From JANQLU01 sp964434955 (GTDB lineage: Bacteria; Planctomycetota; Planctomycetia; Pirellulales; Pirellulaceae): a stretch of 26,857 bases of DNA. The position numbers and the translations under genes are program-made. This document shows positions 8,268-16,593 of this stretch, in pieces. The DNA lies in assembly GCA_964434955.1 (NCBI GenBank), contig CAYSXI010000057.1:1-26857 (forward strand), written 5' to 3'. Each line of letters starts with the position of its first letter. Position 1 is the first letter of the stretch. Below the pieces are notes generated by a model. It was not told the DNA's origin. It saw only the letters and a list, made by a program, of their open reading frames with translations, and searched no databases.

Positions 8268-9482
8268 ATGCCAACTTGTGTTTTAGCTTATTCCGGTGGA
8301 TTAGATACTTCGGTCATTCTTGGTTGGCTGATGGACGAAGGGTATGAAGTCCACGCCGTCTACGTGGATCTCGGCCAGCCTTGCGAGGATCGTGAGGCCA
8401 TTTTGCAAAAGGCAAGGGACATCGGCGCGGCATCCGCTCAGATCGTCGACGCTCGCGAAGAACTGTGCAGTGACTTTGCGTTTCCTGTTTTGGCTTGGCA
8501 AGCAAAATACGAGGCCATCTACCTTCTTGGTACATCCATTGCGAGACCGCTGATTTCAAAAGCTTGTCTTCAGGTGGCGAGAGAAGTTGGGGCCAATGTT
8601 TATGCCCATGGGGCGACAGGAAAAGGGAATGATCAGTGTCGGTTCCAATTGGCTGCAGAAGCCCTCGATGCGAATGTCGAAGTCCTTGCGCCTTGGAGGA
8701 TGGAGTCATTCCGAAATGCATTTCCCGGTCGGACGGAAATGATCGAGTATTGCGAAAAGAAAAATATTCCCATCAAGGCCTCGATTGAGAAACCCTACAG
8801 TAGCGACGAGAATTGTTTGCATATCAGTTATGAAGCTGGGCGACTCGAGGACCTGGAAGTCAACGGCGTCGAGATCGTCGAGTTTGGAATGGGAGTATCG
8901 CCTCAGGAAGCTCCCGATACGGCGGAAGTTGTCAGCATCGATTTCGAATCGGGCGTTCCCGTGGCCGTCAACGGCAAGAAAATGACTCCGCTGGAAATCG
9001 TCACCGAACTCAACGAAATCGGGGGACGAAATGGCGTCGGCCGAATCGATGTCGTCGAGAACCGGTTTGTTGGGATGAAAAGCCGTGGGGTCTATGAGGC
9101 GCCAGGCATGACGGTTCTTTATGACGCCCATCGTTACGTTGAGCAGTTAACGATGGATCGAGATTTGATGCATTTGCGTGACCGGCTTTCCCCGGAAGTT
9201 GCCGAAATGGTGTATTACGGTTTCTGGTTTGTACCCAAAATGGACGCATTATTTGCTTTCAATGCTGAGGCCCAGAAAAATGTCACCGGAAATGTTGCTC
9301 TCAAACTTTATAAAGGCAATATCATTCTGGAATCCCGGAACAGTCCCGTGAGTCTTTATGATGAGTCCGTGGCAACCATGGAGGGCGGCGGAGCGTATAA
9401 TCAAACGGACGCCGAAGGATTCCTGAGGCTTCAAGGACTACCGTCACGAGTCCAAGCGACGATCACGCCGCGCAAGTATTAG
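8268..9482 (+). CDS. argG: Argininosuccinate synthase
   Basis: A 404-aa enzyme, the usual size, which ligates citrulline and aspartate with ATP in arginine biosynthesis. The N-terminus reads CVLAYSGGLDTSVIL, the PP-loop ATP-binding motif (SGGxDTS). HGATGKGNDQCRF is the citrulline/aspartate-binding signature, and KPYSSDENCLHISYE and SPQEAP are further family motifs. The frame is open upstream to 8064, but that part overlaps nnrD and lacks family sequence, so ATG 8268 is the start. A possible TACAAT -10 lies at 8221-8226, but I found no matching -35. No other arg genes are nearby. The following ABC permease starts 83 bp later. Confidence 0.97.
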   Translation: MPTCVLAYSGGLDTSVILGWLMDEGYEVHAVYVDLGQPCEDREAILQKARDIGAASAQIVDAREELCSDFAFPVLAWQAKYEAIYLLGTSIARPLISKACLQVAREVGANVYAHGATGKGNDQCRFQLAAEALDANVEVLAPWRMESFRNAFPGRTEMIEYCEKKNIPIKASIEKPYSSDENCLHISYEAGRLEDLEVNGVEIVEFGMGVSPQEAPDTAEVVSIDFESGVPVAVNGKKMTPLEIVTELNEIGGRNGVGRIDVVENRFVGMKSRGVYEAPGMTVLYDAHRYVEQLTMDRDLMHLRDRLSPEVAEMVYYGFWFVPKMDALFAFNAEAQKNVTGNVALKLYKGNIILESRNSPVSLYDESVATMEGGGAYNQTDAEGFLRLQGLPSRVQATITPRKY

Positions 9483-9505
9483 CCTGCGAATTGTCGCCTG
9501 TAAAA

Positions 9506-9541
9506 AATGACACGCCCGTCGAGAATGACACGCCTGTTGAG
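9506..9541. repeat. 18-bp direct repeat, two tandem copies
   Basis: AATGACACGCCCGTCGAG (9506-9523) is followed at once by AATGACACGCCTGTTGAG (9524-9541), with two C/T differences. It lies in the argG-permease gap. It could be a chance duplication or a tandem operator. Confidence 0.6.
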
Positions 9542-9565
9542 CAGGCGAAACGATAACGAATCACA

Positions 9566-11248
9566 ATGAAATATCTGGACAACCCGGTACTACAACGAGA
9601 GTTGCTGGTCAATTTGCGAATGAATCGCGCTTTTGTCCTGTTGCTTCTCTATCAATTGTTGTTGGCCGCCGTTGTCTATCTTGCCTGGCCCCAGGAAAAC
9701 ATTCAGCTTGATTTGAGCGAAGGAAAAAACTCCAGCGATCTGATCGACTTGTTTTTTCTTGGGCAGTTTGTGTTGGCGTCGTTGATGACTCCCAGTTTTG
9801 CTGCTGGAGCGGTCAGCGGCGAGAAGGAACGCAAGACTTTCGAGATGCTGTTGGCGAGCCCGCTTCATCCCAAATCGATCGTGTTCGGGAAGGCGATCGC
9901 AGCGCTGACGCATCTTGGAATTCTCATCTTTTCGTCTTTGCCGATTGTGATGCTTTGTCTGCCGCTGGGAGGCGTCTCGATTTATGAGGTCTTCGCGGCC
10001 TATTTTGCTTTGCTCGTGGTGGTGATCACGTTTGGAGTGATCAGCATTGCATGCAGCAGCTTTTTTAAACGGACCTCCGCTTCCCTGGTGGTTTCCTACC
10101 TGGTGATTTTGCCTTTGGCGATCGCCTGCGTTGTATTTTGGCAGTCATTGAGTGGCTTTGGTGAAACCCGGCTCAAGTTAACCTTCACGGTGATTCCGGG
10201 CATTGCGGCTTCGATTTGCATTCCACTTTTCTATGTTGCCGCATCCCGTCTGCTTTATCCGCCGGATATGGGGAGCGAAGGAAAAGAGGTTGTTGATATT
10301 GAGCAGGAATCGGAACAGGCGATTGGTCTCGTGATTCAACCGGATCAATTTCCTGACAAGCTTTTTGCTCCACCAAAACGCAAGACCTTGATGAACGACG
10401 GGCTCAATCCGGTTTACGACAAGGAGATGCGAAGCGAGATATTCGGTCAGGGCACGTTGATGCTGCGAATTGCCATTCAAATCAGTATGGTTTTGGCGAT
10501 CGTTTTGATGGCGGTGTTTCTCTATATCTTCCGGGACCTGGCACCTTTCTACATCGTTTATGTGATCGTTTTCAATATCCTGATTGGTCCGGTTTTTTCC
10601 GCTGGTAGCGTGACCAGCGAACGTGAACGGGAGACCTTGGATTTGTTGTTGACCACAACGATAACGCCTTGGCAGATCCTCTGGGGCAAGTTGCTTTCGG
10701 GGCTTCGCGTTTCAACGGTACTCACCTCGTTTGTCGCTTTCCCGATCGTCCTCGCGGTGCCTTTCGTTGCAGACTTTCGTGAAAACATCCTGACGTTCCT
10801 GGCGTTTGTAATCATTATCGTTTTGACTTGCCTGACCACGTCGATGTTGGCGCTGTTTTGTTCGTGCATTTTCAAGAGAACCTCGATCAGCTTGATGGTG
10901 ACCTACACCATTATCGTTTCACTTTACTGTGCTCCGGTCGCATTGATGTTTTTGGCTAGCGAATTCTTTACGGATCCCGAGACGATCAAAAACATCTGGT
11001 ATGTCACAATCACAAGCCCGTTCCAGGCCTCATTTGAATTCCCGCTCTACGTCGAGAACAACGCCGGAGAGATGCGCTGGCAACCGGCCACGGGGTCGAC
11101 AACTCCCAACTTCTTCGGGTACCCGCATAAGGACCTGGCACATTTCTTGTTATACGTTTCATTCACGATCGGTCTTAACCTATTCATGTTTTGTACAATG
11201 ATCTGGTTGTTCAACATGCGTTGGCGTGTGTCGGCTTCGACAGAGTGA
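9566..11248 (+). CDS. ABC-2 family transporter permease, internally duplicated
   Basis: A 560-aa integral membrane protein with about 12 hydrophobic segments, arranged as two homologous halves. The ABC-2 cytoplasmic signature appears twice: GAVSGEKERKTFEMLLASPL near residues 81-100 and SVTSERERETLDLLLTTTI near 348-366. Each is followed by a FGKAIAAL or WGKLLSGL segment and more membrane helices. An Asp/Glu-rich loop (about residues 235-290) joins the halves. It probably forms the membrane channel of an exporter. The ATPase partner is not adjacent and must be encoded elsewhere. The 38-bp gap to the next gene suggests co-transcription with the exported methyltransferase and propeller proteins. 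The substrate cannot be told. The ATG at 9566 follows a stop in the same frame, which fixes the start region. Confidence 0.88.
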   Translation: MKYLDNPVLQRELLVNLRMNRAFVLLLLYQLLLAAVVYLAWPQENIQLDLSEGKNSSDLIDLFFLGQFVLASLMTPSFAAGAVSGEKERKTFEMLLASPLHPKSIVFGKAIAALTHLGILIFSSLPIVMLCLPLGGVSIYEVFAAYFALLVVVITFGVISIACSSFFKRTSASLVVSYLVILPLAIACVVFWQSLSGFGETRLKLTFTVIPGIAASICIPLFYVAASRLLYPPDMGSEGKEVVDIEQESEQAIGLVIQPDQFPDKLFAPPKRKTLMNDGLNPVYDKEMRSEIFGQGTLMLRIAIQISMVLAIVLMAVFLYIFRDLAPFYIVYVIVFNILIGPVFSAGSVTSERERETLDLLLTTTITPWQILWGKLLSGLRVSTVLTSFVAFPIVLAVPFVADFRENILTFLAFVIIIVLTCLTTSMLALFCSCIFKRTSISLMVTYTIIVSLYCAPVALMFLASEFFTDPETIKNIWYVTITSPFQASFEFPLYVENNAGEMRWQPATGSTTPNFFGYPHKDLAHFLLYVSFTIGLNLFMFCTMIWLFNMRWRVSASTE

Positions 11249-11286
11249 TTCAATTTAGCGAACATCTTCCTTACACAGGTGTGAAA

Positions 11287-12123
11287 ATGTTTCGGACTCA
11301 ACTTGGTTTTTCTTTCTTGTTGTGCGCTATCCTGTTCGTCACGACCGTTCCCAAACCACGCCTTTCGGGGCAGGAAAAATCGGCGAAATCCGGTCAGGAA
11401 ACGGAACAGAAAAAGCAGGATGAAAAGAAGGGTGTGCCCGAGGGCCGAACGGAATACAAAGGCCGACGGATTGCCAGGACCATGCATTACACCGGTGCCG
11501 AATGGCTGATTCGCGACGTTCGTGAACGGGAAGAACGCTGCTCACTGCTGTTGGCGAACCTGGGCTTGAAAAAAGGAATGTCCATTTGCGATATGGGCTG
11601 CGGAAATGGTTATCACTCGCTGCAGATGGCCAAGCTGATTGGCGACAAAGGCATGGTCTACGGCGTCGACATCCAATCGAAGATGCTTGAGTATTTGCGA
11701 GAGCGATGTGAGGATCAGGGAGTGGAAAACGTGGTTCCGATTCTGGGTAGTTTTCATAATCCACGAATTCCAAGGGATACATTCGACCTGATTTTGATGG
11801 TGGACGTTTATCACGAGTTTTCGCATCCCGAATACATGCTCAAATCGATGCGAGATTCACTCAAGAAAAACGGAGTGATTGCACTTGTCGAGTATCGCAT
11901 GGAGGACGAGGACGTTCCAATTCGGTTGCTCCACAAGATGAGCAAGGAGCAGATCATGAAAGAGTTTCCGGCCAACGGGTTCAAGCTTGTCAAAGAATAC
12001 AACAAACTTCCGTGGCAGCACCTGATGTTTTTTGCCCGAGATGATTCCGATCTCAAAGAAATCAAGGCCTCAGAATGGAAACCCAAGTCTTCGGATGATT
12101 CGAAAACAAACGACAAACGATAG
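11287..12123 (+). CDS. Exported class I SAM-dependent methyltransferase-like protein
   Basis: A 278-aa protein that begins with a typical signal peptide (MFRTQLG, hydrophobic residues 7-20) and a Lys/Gln/Glu-rich linker (27-55). From about residue 85 it has a Rossmann methyltransferase fold: motif I DMGCGNG at 102-108, the acidic VDIQ end of strand 2 at 127-130, FDLILMVDVYHEF (motif IV-like), and NGVIALVEYR. ATG 11287 has an SD-like AGGTG 6 bp upstream. Starting upstream would overlap the permease gene and spoil the signal peptide. An apparent periplasmic address is odd because SAM is cytoplasmic; the segment could instead be an uncleaved membrane anchor. It lies between the permease and the propeller gene, probably in one operon. 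The substrate is unknown. Confidence 0.82.
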   Translation: MFRTQLGFSFLLCAILFVTTVPKPRLSGQEKSAKSGQETEQKKQDEKKGVPEGRTEYKGRRIARTMHYTGAEWLIRDVREREERCSLLLANLGLKKGMSICDMGCGNGYHSLQMAKLIGDKGMVYGVDIQSKMLEYLRERCEDQGVENVVPILGSFHNPRIPRDTFDLILMVDVYHEFSHPEYMLKSMRDSLKKNGVIALVEYRMEDEDVPIRLLHKMSKEQIMKEFPANGFKLVKEYNKLPWQHLMFFARDDSDLKEIKASEWKPKSSDDSKTNDKR

Positions 12124-12151
12124 ACCCAGATCTACTTACCAGGGGCGAGCG

Positions 12152-13393
12152 ATGCGTATTGGGAACTTGATCGATCCATTCGTGGTCGCCTCGGTCGTTT
12201 TGCTCGTTTTGCCTGCGGTTGGGTTCGCGCAAGACCGCGAACAACTGCTTGGCGGCAAACCCGAACTTCACCTTGAGTCGGTGCATCCCAGTTCCGTTTT
12301 CGGTCTCGAACTCGGGGCCCGAAAGCAAATCCTGTTATCGCATGGTGTCCAGGGCAAGATTGCACTTTGGAAGGTTGGCAACTGGAATCAACCGACCGCG
12401 ACATTTGAGTCCGAAAACAAAAAGATGATCTTGAAGGCCATCTTTTCCAAAGACATGAAGCGTGTATACGCGACCGTCGATCCAAACAAGGTCGTCGTTC
12501 TTAGTTTGCCCGACCTTGAAATGGTTCACAGCGTGGAGATTCCCTTTCGCCCCGGTCGTCTTGCCGAATTGCCGGAAAAAAATTGGTTGGCGGTCGGCGG
12601 AAATGGTGAGCCGAAGCTGATCAACCTGGACACCGGAAAAATCGTTGGTCGCATTCCTGGACATAAACTGCAAGCGAATGGAATCTGTTTCATTCCCGAA
12701 TCCAACCATGTTTTCGTTATCGGCGATGAAGGAGAGGGGGAATTTACCCTTCGGAAATGGGCCGTCGAAAAAGGTGGAGAGTCCGAAAAATTGGTTGACC
12801 TGCCTTCCCGACCAATGCGAATGCGGGCGACCAAAGACGGCAAGCAATTGCTCATAACTACCGATGACACCGCGATCGTCTATGACATTGATCAAGGCAA
12901 GATCACGGACGAGTGGTTTGGAACCAAGGATCGTTATTTTCAGGATCTCAATTACTGGGCAGGGCGAGACGTTTTTTTGACTTGCTCCCGTACGGGCATG
13001 GTTGAGTTTTGGAAGTCTGGGAATGACCAACCGCTTGGCGGATCAAAGGTGACTCGCTTTGACGTCTACAATGCGGTACCGGTCAATCGAAACCTGGTTC
13101 TGATTTGCACGCGGACTCGCGAAAAGGCGATTGCTCTTTGGCGGCTCAACCAGAAAGCATTTCAACTTGTGGTGGGAGCCGACAACGGGCTTTCCAAAGA
13201 AGGTAATACGGAAACGCCGAGGAAGGACGGATTTCGGCATTGGCTCAGCGCCGACGGTCAATTCAAGATTGAGGCCAGGCTACAGTCCCATTCTCACGGA
13301 ATTGTCACCCTGATTCGGAAGCATGATGGAAAAGCCATCCAGCTTCGCGATGCTCAGCTTTCGGAAAAGGACCGGGCGTTCCTGGAAAAGTAA
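12152..13393 (+). CDS. Exported WD40/beta-propeller-like protein, function unknown
   Basis: A 413-aa protein with a signal peptide (MRIGNLIDP, hydrophobic core to about residue 25, VGFAQD cleavage region). The body has repeating strands typical of a propeller: GKIALWKVGNW, RVYATVDPNKVVVLSLPDLEMV, WLAVGGNGEPKLINLDTGKIVGRIPGH, QLLITTDDTAIVYDIDQGK, and TGMVEFWKSGNDQP. Blade boundaries are degenerate, and no enzyme motif is seen. ATG 12152 has an SD (AGGGG with 6-7 nt spacing) and starts 28 bp after the methyltransferase stop, which fits an operon. A longer open frame to 12032 overlaps the previous gene and is less likely. It may be a periplasmic scaffold or binding protein; this is inference. 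Confidence 0.8.
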   Translation: MRIGNLIDPFVVASVVLLVLPAVGFAQDREQLLGGKPELHLESVHPSSVFGLELGARKQILLSHGVQGKIALWKVGNWNQPTATFESENKKMILKAIFSKDMKRVYATVDPNKVVVLSLPDLEMVHSVEIPFRPGRLAELPEKNWLAVGGNGEPKLINLDTGKIVGRIPGHKLQANGICFIPESNHVFVIGDEGEGEFTLRKWAVEKGGESEKLVDLPSRPMRMRATKDGKQLLITTDDTAIVYDIDQGKITDEWFGTKDRYFQDLNYWAGRDVFLTCSRTGMVEFWKSGNDQPLGGSKVTRFDVYNAVPVNRNLVLICTRTREKAIALWRLNQKAFQLVVGADNGLSKEGNTETPRKDGFRHWLSADGQFKIEARLQSHSHGIVTLIRKHDGKAIQLRDAQLSEKDRAFLEK

Positions 13394-13404
13394 TCCAGAG
13401 GCCA

Positions 13405-13526
13405 GGTGATTGTAAGGAGCTTGTGATTGTAAGGAGCTGGTGATTGTAAGGAGCTGGTGTTTGTAAGAGGGCTGGTGTTGGTAAGAGGGCTGGTGTTGGT
13501 AAGAGGGCTGGTGTTTGTAAGGCACT
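13405..13526. repeat. Minisatellite: seven tandem 17/18-bp units with a mid-array period change
   Basis: Units 1-3 are 17 bp (consensus GGTGATTGTAAGGAGCT; 13405-13421, 13422-13438, 13439-13455). Units 4-6 are 18 bp (GGTGTTGGTAAGAGGGCT; 13456-13473, 13474-13491, 13492-13509). Unit 7 (13510-13526) is degenerate, and its last two bases fall in the hisD stop codon. The array lies between the convergent ends of the propeller gene and hisD. No spacers, so not CRISPR. Confidence 0.92.
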
Positions 13527-14799
13527 ACGTTCTTGCAATGCGACAGGCTCGCGCGTGGGCTTCAAGTCCTTCCAAATCAGCAAGTGCCGCCATTTCTTGG
13601 CGGCAACGATCGGGCAACTGATCCAGTTCAAGCCAGGTTCGGATCCGCACGAAATCAAAAACACTCAGACCGCCTCGGTAGCGTGCGGTTCCCGCGGTGG
13701 GCAACGTATGATTGGGTCCGATTCCGTAGTCGCCAAAGACTTCGGCGGTTCGGTTGCCGACAAAAATACAGCCGGCATGCGCTATCCGTTTCGCGATCGA
13801 TGCTGCGTCTTCGCATTGGATTTGCAAATGCTCGGCCGCAAGCCGATTGGCAATTTCGATGGATTGCTCCAAAGAATTTGTCAGAACGTAGCCGCCGTTT
13901 TGCAAGGACTTTCTGGCAACTTCCCGGGTTCCAATTTCCTTCAGCTGTTTTTCCAGTTCGACAATCGTCGCATCAGCGATTTCTTGGCTCGTCGAAACCA
14001 GGAACGTTCGAGCTTCATCGTCGTGTTCGGCTTGGGCGAGGAGATCGGCTGCGATCACTTTGGGATCCGCGTTTTCATCGGCGAGGATCAATAGTTCCGA
14101 TGGTCCGGCAAGCATATCGATGGCGACGCGGCCAAAAACAATCTGTTTCGCCGCGGTAACCCACCGATTCCCGGGACCGACAATCAAATCAACTTTGGGG
14201 ATGGATTCGGTTCCATTCGCCATCGCGGAAATCATATGGGCGCCACCATAGGGAACGAGGGCATCGGCTCCCGCAATCCAAGCCGCGGCCCGTGTTACCG
14301 CATTGGGATTCGGCGAGGCGACATAGACCTTTGGGCAGCCGGCAGCTCGTGCGACCGCGGCCGTCATGAGCACCGACGAAGGGAGCGGGTAACGACCGCC
14401 GGGCGCGTAACATCCGACGGCTTCGATGGGTTCAACCGTGTGCCCTGCCCTTCCGCCCGGAACGTCGACGGTAACCTCCTGGATGGAATCGAGTTGAGCT
14501 TTGGCGAAAGTCGAAATACGTTCACATGTGTTTTCCAGGATCGTTCTTGTTTCGGAATCAATCTCTTTCAAGGATTCCTCAAGCGCGTCGCGACTTAGTA
14601 TTTCGACATTTTTGATCGCGTCATTTTCGAACTTTCTTACGAATTCGAGGAGCGATTGGTCGCCACCATTTTCCACGGCATTGACGATTTGCACCGTCTC
14701 CGAAATCGTCGAGTCGTCAAGCCCAATGGTCGAATCGAAATGCTCAAGCGAATTCAAATCGAGCTTTCGAAATATTGGCTGGTTCATATCATTCATCAT
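13525..14799 (-). CDS. hisD: Histidinol dehydrogenase
   Basis: A 424-aa enzyme that catalyses the last two steps of histidine synthesis, oxidising L-histidinol to histidine with two NAD+. The zinc and catalytic residues of the family are visible: Q256 and H259 (LLAQAEHDDEAR), E323-H324 (RLAAEHLQ), D357 (FGDYGIGPNHTLPT) and H415 (LEAHARA). CYAPGGRYPLPSSVLM is the family signature. The start is ambiguous: ATGs at 14835, 14799, 14796 and 14787 are in frame. Starts near 14799-14796 overlap the hisIE stop, matching the coupled pattern of the operon. It is the last gene of the operon, and its stop overlaps the minisatellite by two bases. Confidence 0.95.
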   Translation of the reverse strand: MMNDMNQPIFRKLDLNSLEHFDSTIGLDDSTISETVQIVNAVENGGDQSLLEFVRKFENDAIKNVEILSRDALEESLKEIDSETRTILENTCERISTFAKAQLDSIQEVTVDVPGGRAGHTVEPIEAVGCYAPGGRYPLPSSVLMTAAVARAAGCPKVYVASPNPNAVTRAAAWIAGADALVPYGGAHMISAMANGTESIPKVDLIVGPGNRWVTAAKQIVFGRVAIDMLAGPSELLILADENADPKVIAADLLAQAEHDDEARTFLVSTSQEIADATIVELEKQLKEIGTREVARKSLQNGGYVLTNSLEQSIEIANRLAAEHLQIQCEDAASIAKRIAHAGCIFVGNRTAEVFGDYGIGPNHTLPTAGTARYRGGLSVFDFVRIRTWLELDQLPDRCRQEMAALADLEGLEAHARACRIART

Positions 14800-15832
14800 C
14801 TGCTTTTCGCTCTTCGATGTACTGGCTCTTGGCATTTCCTGGTCGCCTCGTCACTTTCTGAGTGCGTCGAATCAGCTCCCCAACGATATCGGAGAGGTCA
14901 ACGTCGTTTGCGATGGCGTTGGCCAGGCTAAAGTAAAAAAGGTCGGCGGATTCCCAGGTGATTTCGGCGACATTGGATGCACCGCAAAGCTCGGCAGCTT
15001 CTTCACGAAGTTTTGCGTGCCGCAACACGTCGTCGGCGACAAGTCGGCGAGTGTAGGAGTTGGGTTCCGCCTGATCAATTTTGCTTTTCAAATGGCGAAA
15101 CACGGAACCGAGATCCGATTCCGAATCGCAGAAGCAATTTCGCCTTTCCAGATGGCAAAAACCGCTTCCAACCTGTTTGACCGTAAACCGAAGCGCGTCG
15201 CGGTCACAATCGGGATCGATTCGAACCAGCGATTGCGTCGCACCACTGGTTTTCCCTTTTTCCCATAACTCGTTGCGGGATCGCGACCAGTAAACGCCTT
15301 TGCCGGATTCCAACGAAGCTTGAATGCTCGCCCGGTTGGAGTAGACCAAACCCAGGGCGACTCCAAATTCGTCCGCGACCACGGTCGGGATCAAGCCGTC
15401 CGGCCGATCGCAGCGCAATGACTGGAAAAGCAAGTCTCCAAGCCAGGATGGATTGTTGGATGAATCGATCGAAAACAGCTTTCCAGTTCGGGCTTTATCC
15501 ACCGCGTCGCCAAGTTGCGATACCTGACTGATTTCTTCAAACATCAATCGTTTTGAATCGAGTTGAGTCGTCTCCGAGCCTTGGTCGTTGGCGGGTAATG
15601 CGATTTTTCTGATTCCGGCATCAAACCAGGATTTCAAGACCGGCTCGCTGGCTCCTTCCGTTTTGAGCCAGCAGGGATGAGTGAATACCAAATCGCGAAT
15701 CGTGGTTGAATCCCCAAGGCCGAACGGGGTTTCCAATTCGAGAAGGACCGTTCCGAAAAAATGCCGCGCAAGAATTCTCTTGACCAGGCCTGGAAGCTCT
15801 TCCTTTGATTTTATTGTGTATGAAACAAGCAT
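14789..15832 (-). CDS. hisIE: Bifunctional phosphoribosyl-AMP cyclohydrolase / phosphoribosyl-ATP pyrophosphatase with HIS4-like N-terminal extension
   Basis: A 347-aa protein for steps 2 and 3 of histidine synthesis. HisI domain, about 140-235: DGLIPTVVADEFG, YWSRSRNELWEKGKTSG, the metal-binding DCDRD (208-212) and GFCHLERRNCF (C226, H227, C233). HisE domain, about 240-333: SYTRRL, the acidic KLREEAAEL, ITWESADLFYF and KVTRRPGNAK. Bacterial HisIE proteins are about 200 aa; here about 135 additional N-terminal residues have no motif I recognise. From memory, fungal HIS4 has a comparable N-terminal region followed by closely similar HisI and HisE blocks. ATG 15832 overlaps the hisF stop in a TAATG, so translation is coupled. 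The stop lies inside the hisD start region. Confidence 0.93.
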   Translation of the reverse strand: MLVSYTIKSKEELPGLVKRILARHFFGTVLLELETPFGLGDSTTIRDLVFTHPCWLKTEGASEPVLKSWFDAGIRKIALPANDQGSETTQLDSKRLMFEEISQVSQLGDAVDKARTGKLFSIDSSNNPSWLGDLLFQSLRCDRPDGLIPTVVADEFGVALGLVYSNRASIQASLESGKGVYWSRSRNELWEKGKTSGATQSLVRIDPDCDRDALRFTVKQVGSGFCHLERRNCFCDSESDLGSVFRHLKSKIDQAEPNSYTRRLVADDVLRHAKLREEAAELCGASNVAEITWESADLFYFSLANAIANDVDLSDIVGELIRRTQKVTRRPGNAKSQYIEERKADDE

Positions 15833-16593
15833 TAGAGGCGTACGTTGATTCCCAAGTTTTGAAGTTCCTGTTTGACGGCCGCTACCGTCGAATCCCGGTC
15901 ATGGAAAATGGAAGCCGCGAGAACGGCATGGGCTCCCGCTTGAAACGCTTCTTTGAGGTGAATTGCCTGGTCGGCGCCACCGGAAGCAATGACCGGAATG
16001 GAAACCTTGTCGGTAAATGCCCTCATGAGAGGCAGGTCATAGCCTTCTCGAGTTCCGTCACGATCCCAACTGGTAAGAAGGATTTCACCAGCCCCGCGAC
16101 GTTGAACTTCCTGCCCCCAAGCAATGGCATCCAGAGTGATTTTTTCCGTTCCCGATCGAGTTCTGATTTGCCACTTAGCTTGTTCCTCTTCCGCGAGGAA
16201 CGCGTCAATCGCGACGACCGTGCATTGGGCCCCAAATCGCTGGCTCATTTCATCCACCAAATCGGGACGCTGGACTGCCGCCGAATTGATACTTACTTTA
16301 TCCGCACCGGCCTGCAGAAGTCGCTCGGCATCGTCCACCGTTTTGATGCCCCCGCCGACGGTCAGCGGGATCGAGAGTTGGCGTCGAACCTGTTCCACGG
16401 TTTGCAACATTGCGATTCGTCCGTCGACGGTCGCAGATACGTCCAGCACGACCAACTCGTCAGCGCCTTCGGATTCGTAGCGTGCCGAAAGCTCGGTTGG
16501 GTCGCCGGCATCGCGAAGTCCTTGGAATTTGACACCTTTGACAACTCGCCCATCGCGGACGTCGAGACAGGGGATGATTCGCGGCATTAACAT
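15832..16593 (-). CDS. hisF: Imidazole glycerol phosphate synthase, cyclase subunit
   Basis: A 253-aa TIM barrel that uses ammonia from HisH to make imidazole glycerol phosphate and AICAR from PRFAR. The catalytic aspartates are at the canonical positions: D11 (IIPCLDVRDG) and D130 (VVAID). Phosphate-binding motifs are TVGGGI and VIASGGA; TSWDRDGTREGYD is the family loop. The start is ATG 16593, or ATG 16587, which forms TAATG with the hisH stop. MLxxRIIPCLD in other HisF proteins favours 16593. It forms the heterodimer with the adjacent HisH and ends in a TAATG overlap with hisIE. Confidence 0.97.
   Translation of the reverse strand: MLMPRIIPCLDVRDGRVVKGVKFQGLRDAGDPTELSARYESEGADELVVLDVSATVDGRIAMLQTVEQVRRQLSIPLTVGGGIKTVDDAERLLQAGADKVSINSAAVQRPDLVDEMSQRFGAQCTVVAIDAFLAEEEQAKWQIRTRSGTEKITLDAIAWGQEVQRRGAGEILLTSWDRDGTREGYDLPLMRAFTDKVSIPVIASGGADQAIHLKEAFQAGAHAVLAASIFHDRDSTVAAVKQELQNLGINVRL

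Noticed and set aside
9480..9556. Short frame giving repeated NDTPVE before the permease
   Set aside because: It has no supported start and simply translates the 18-bp DNA duplication.
13280..13525. Minus-strand frame with HQPSYQHQPSY repeats
   Set aside because: The repeats come from translating the minisatellite; the rest is antisense to the propeller gene.
13405..13526. CRISPR array
   Set aside because: The units are directly adjacent with no unique spacers, and no cas genes are near.
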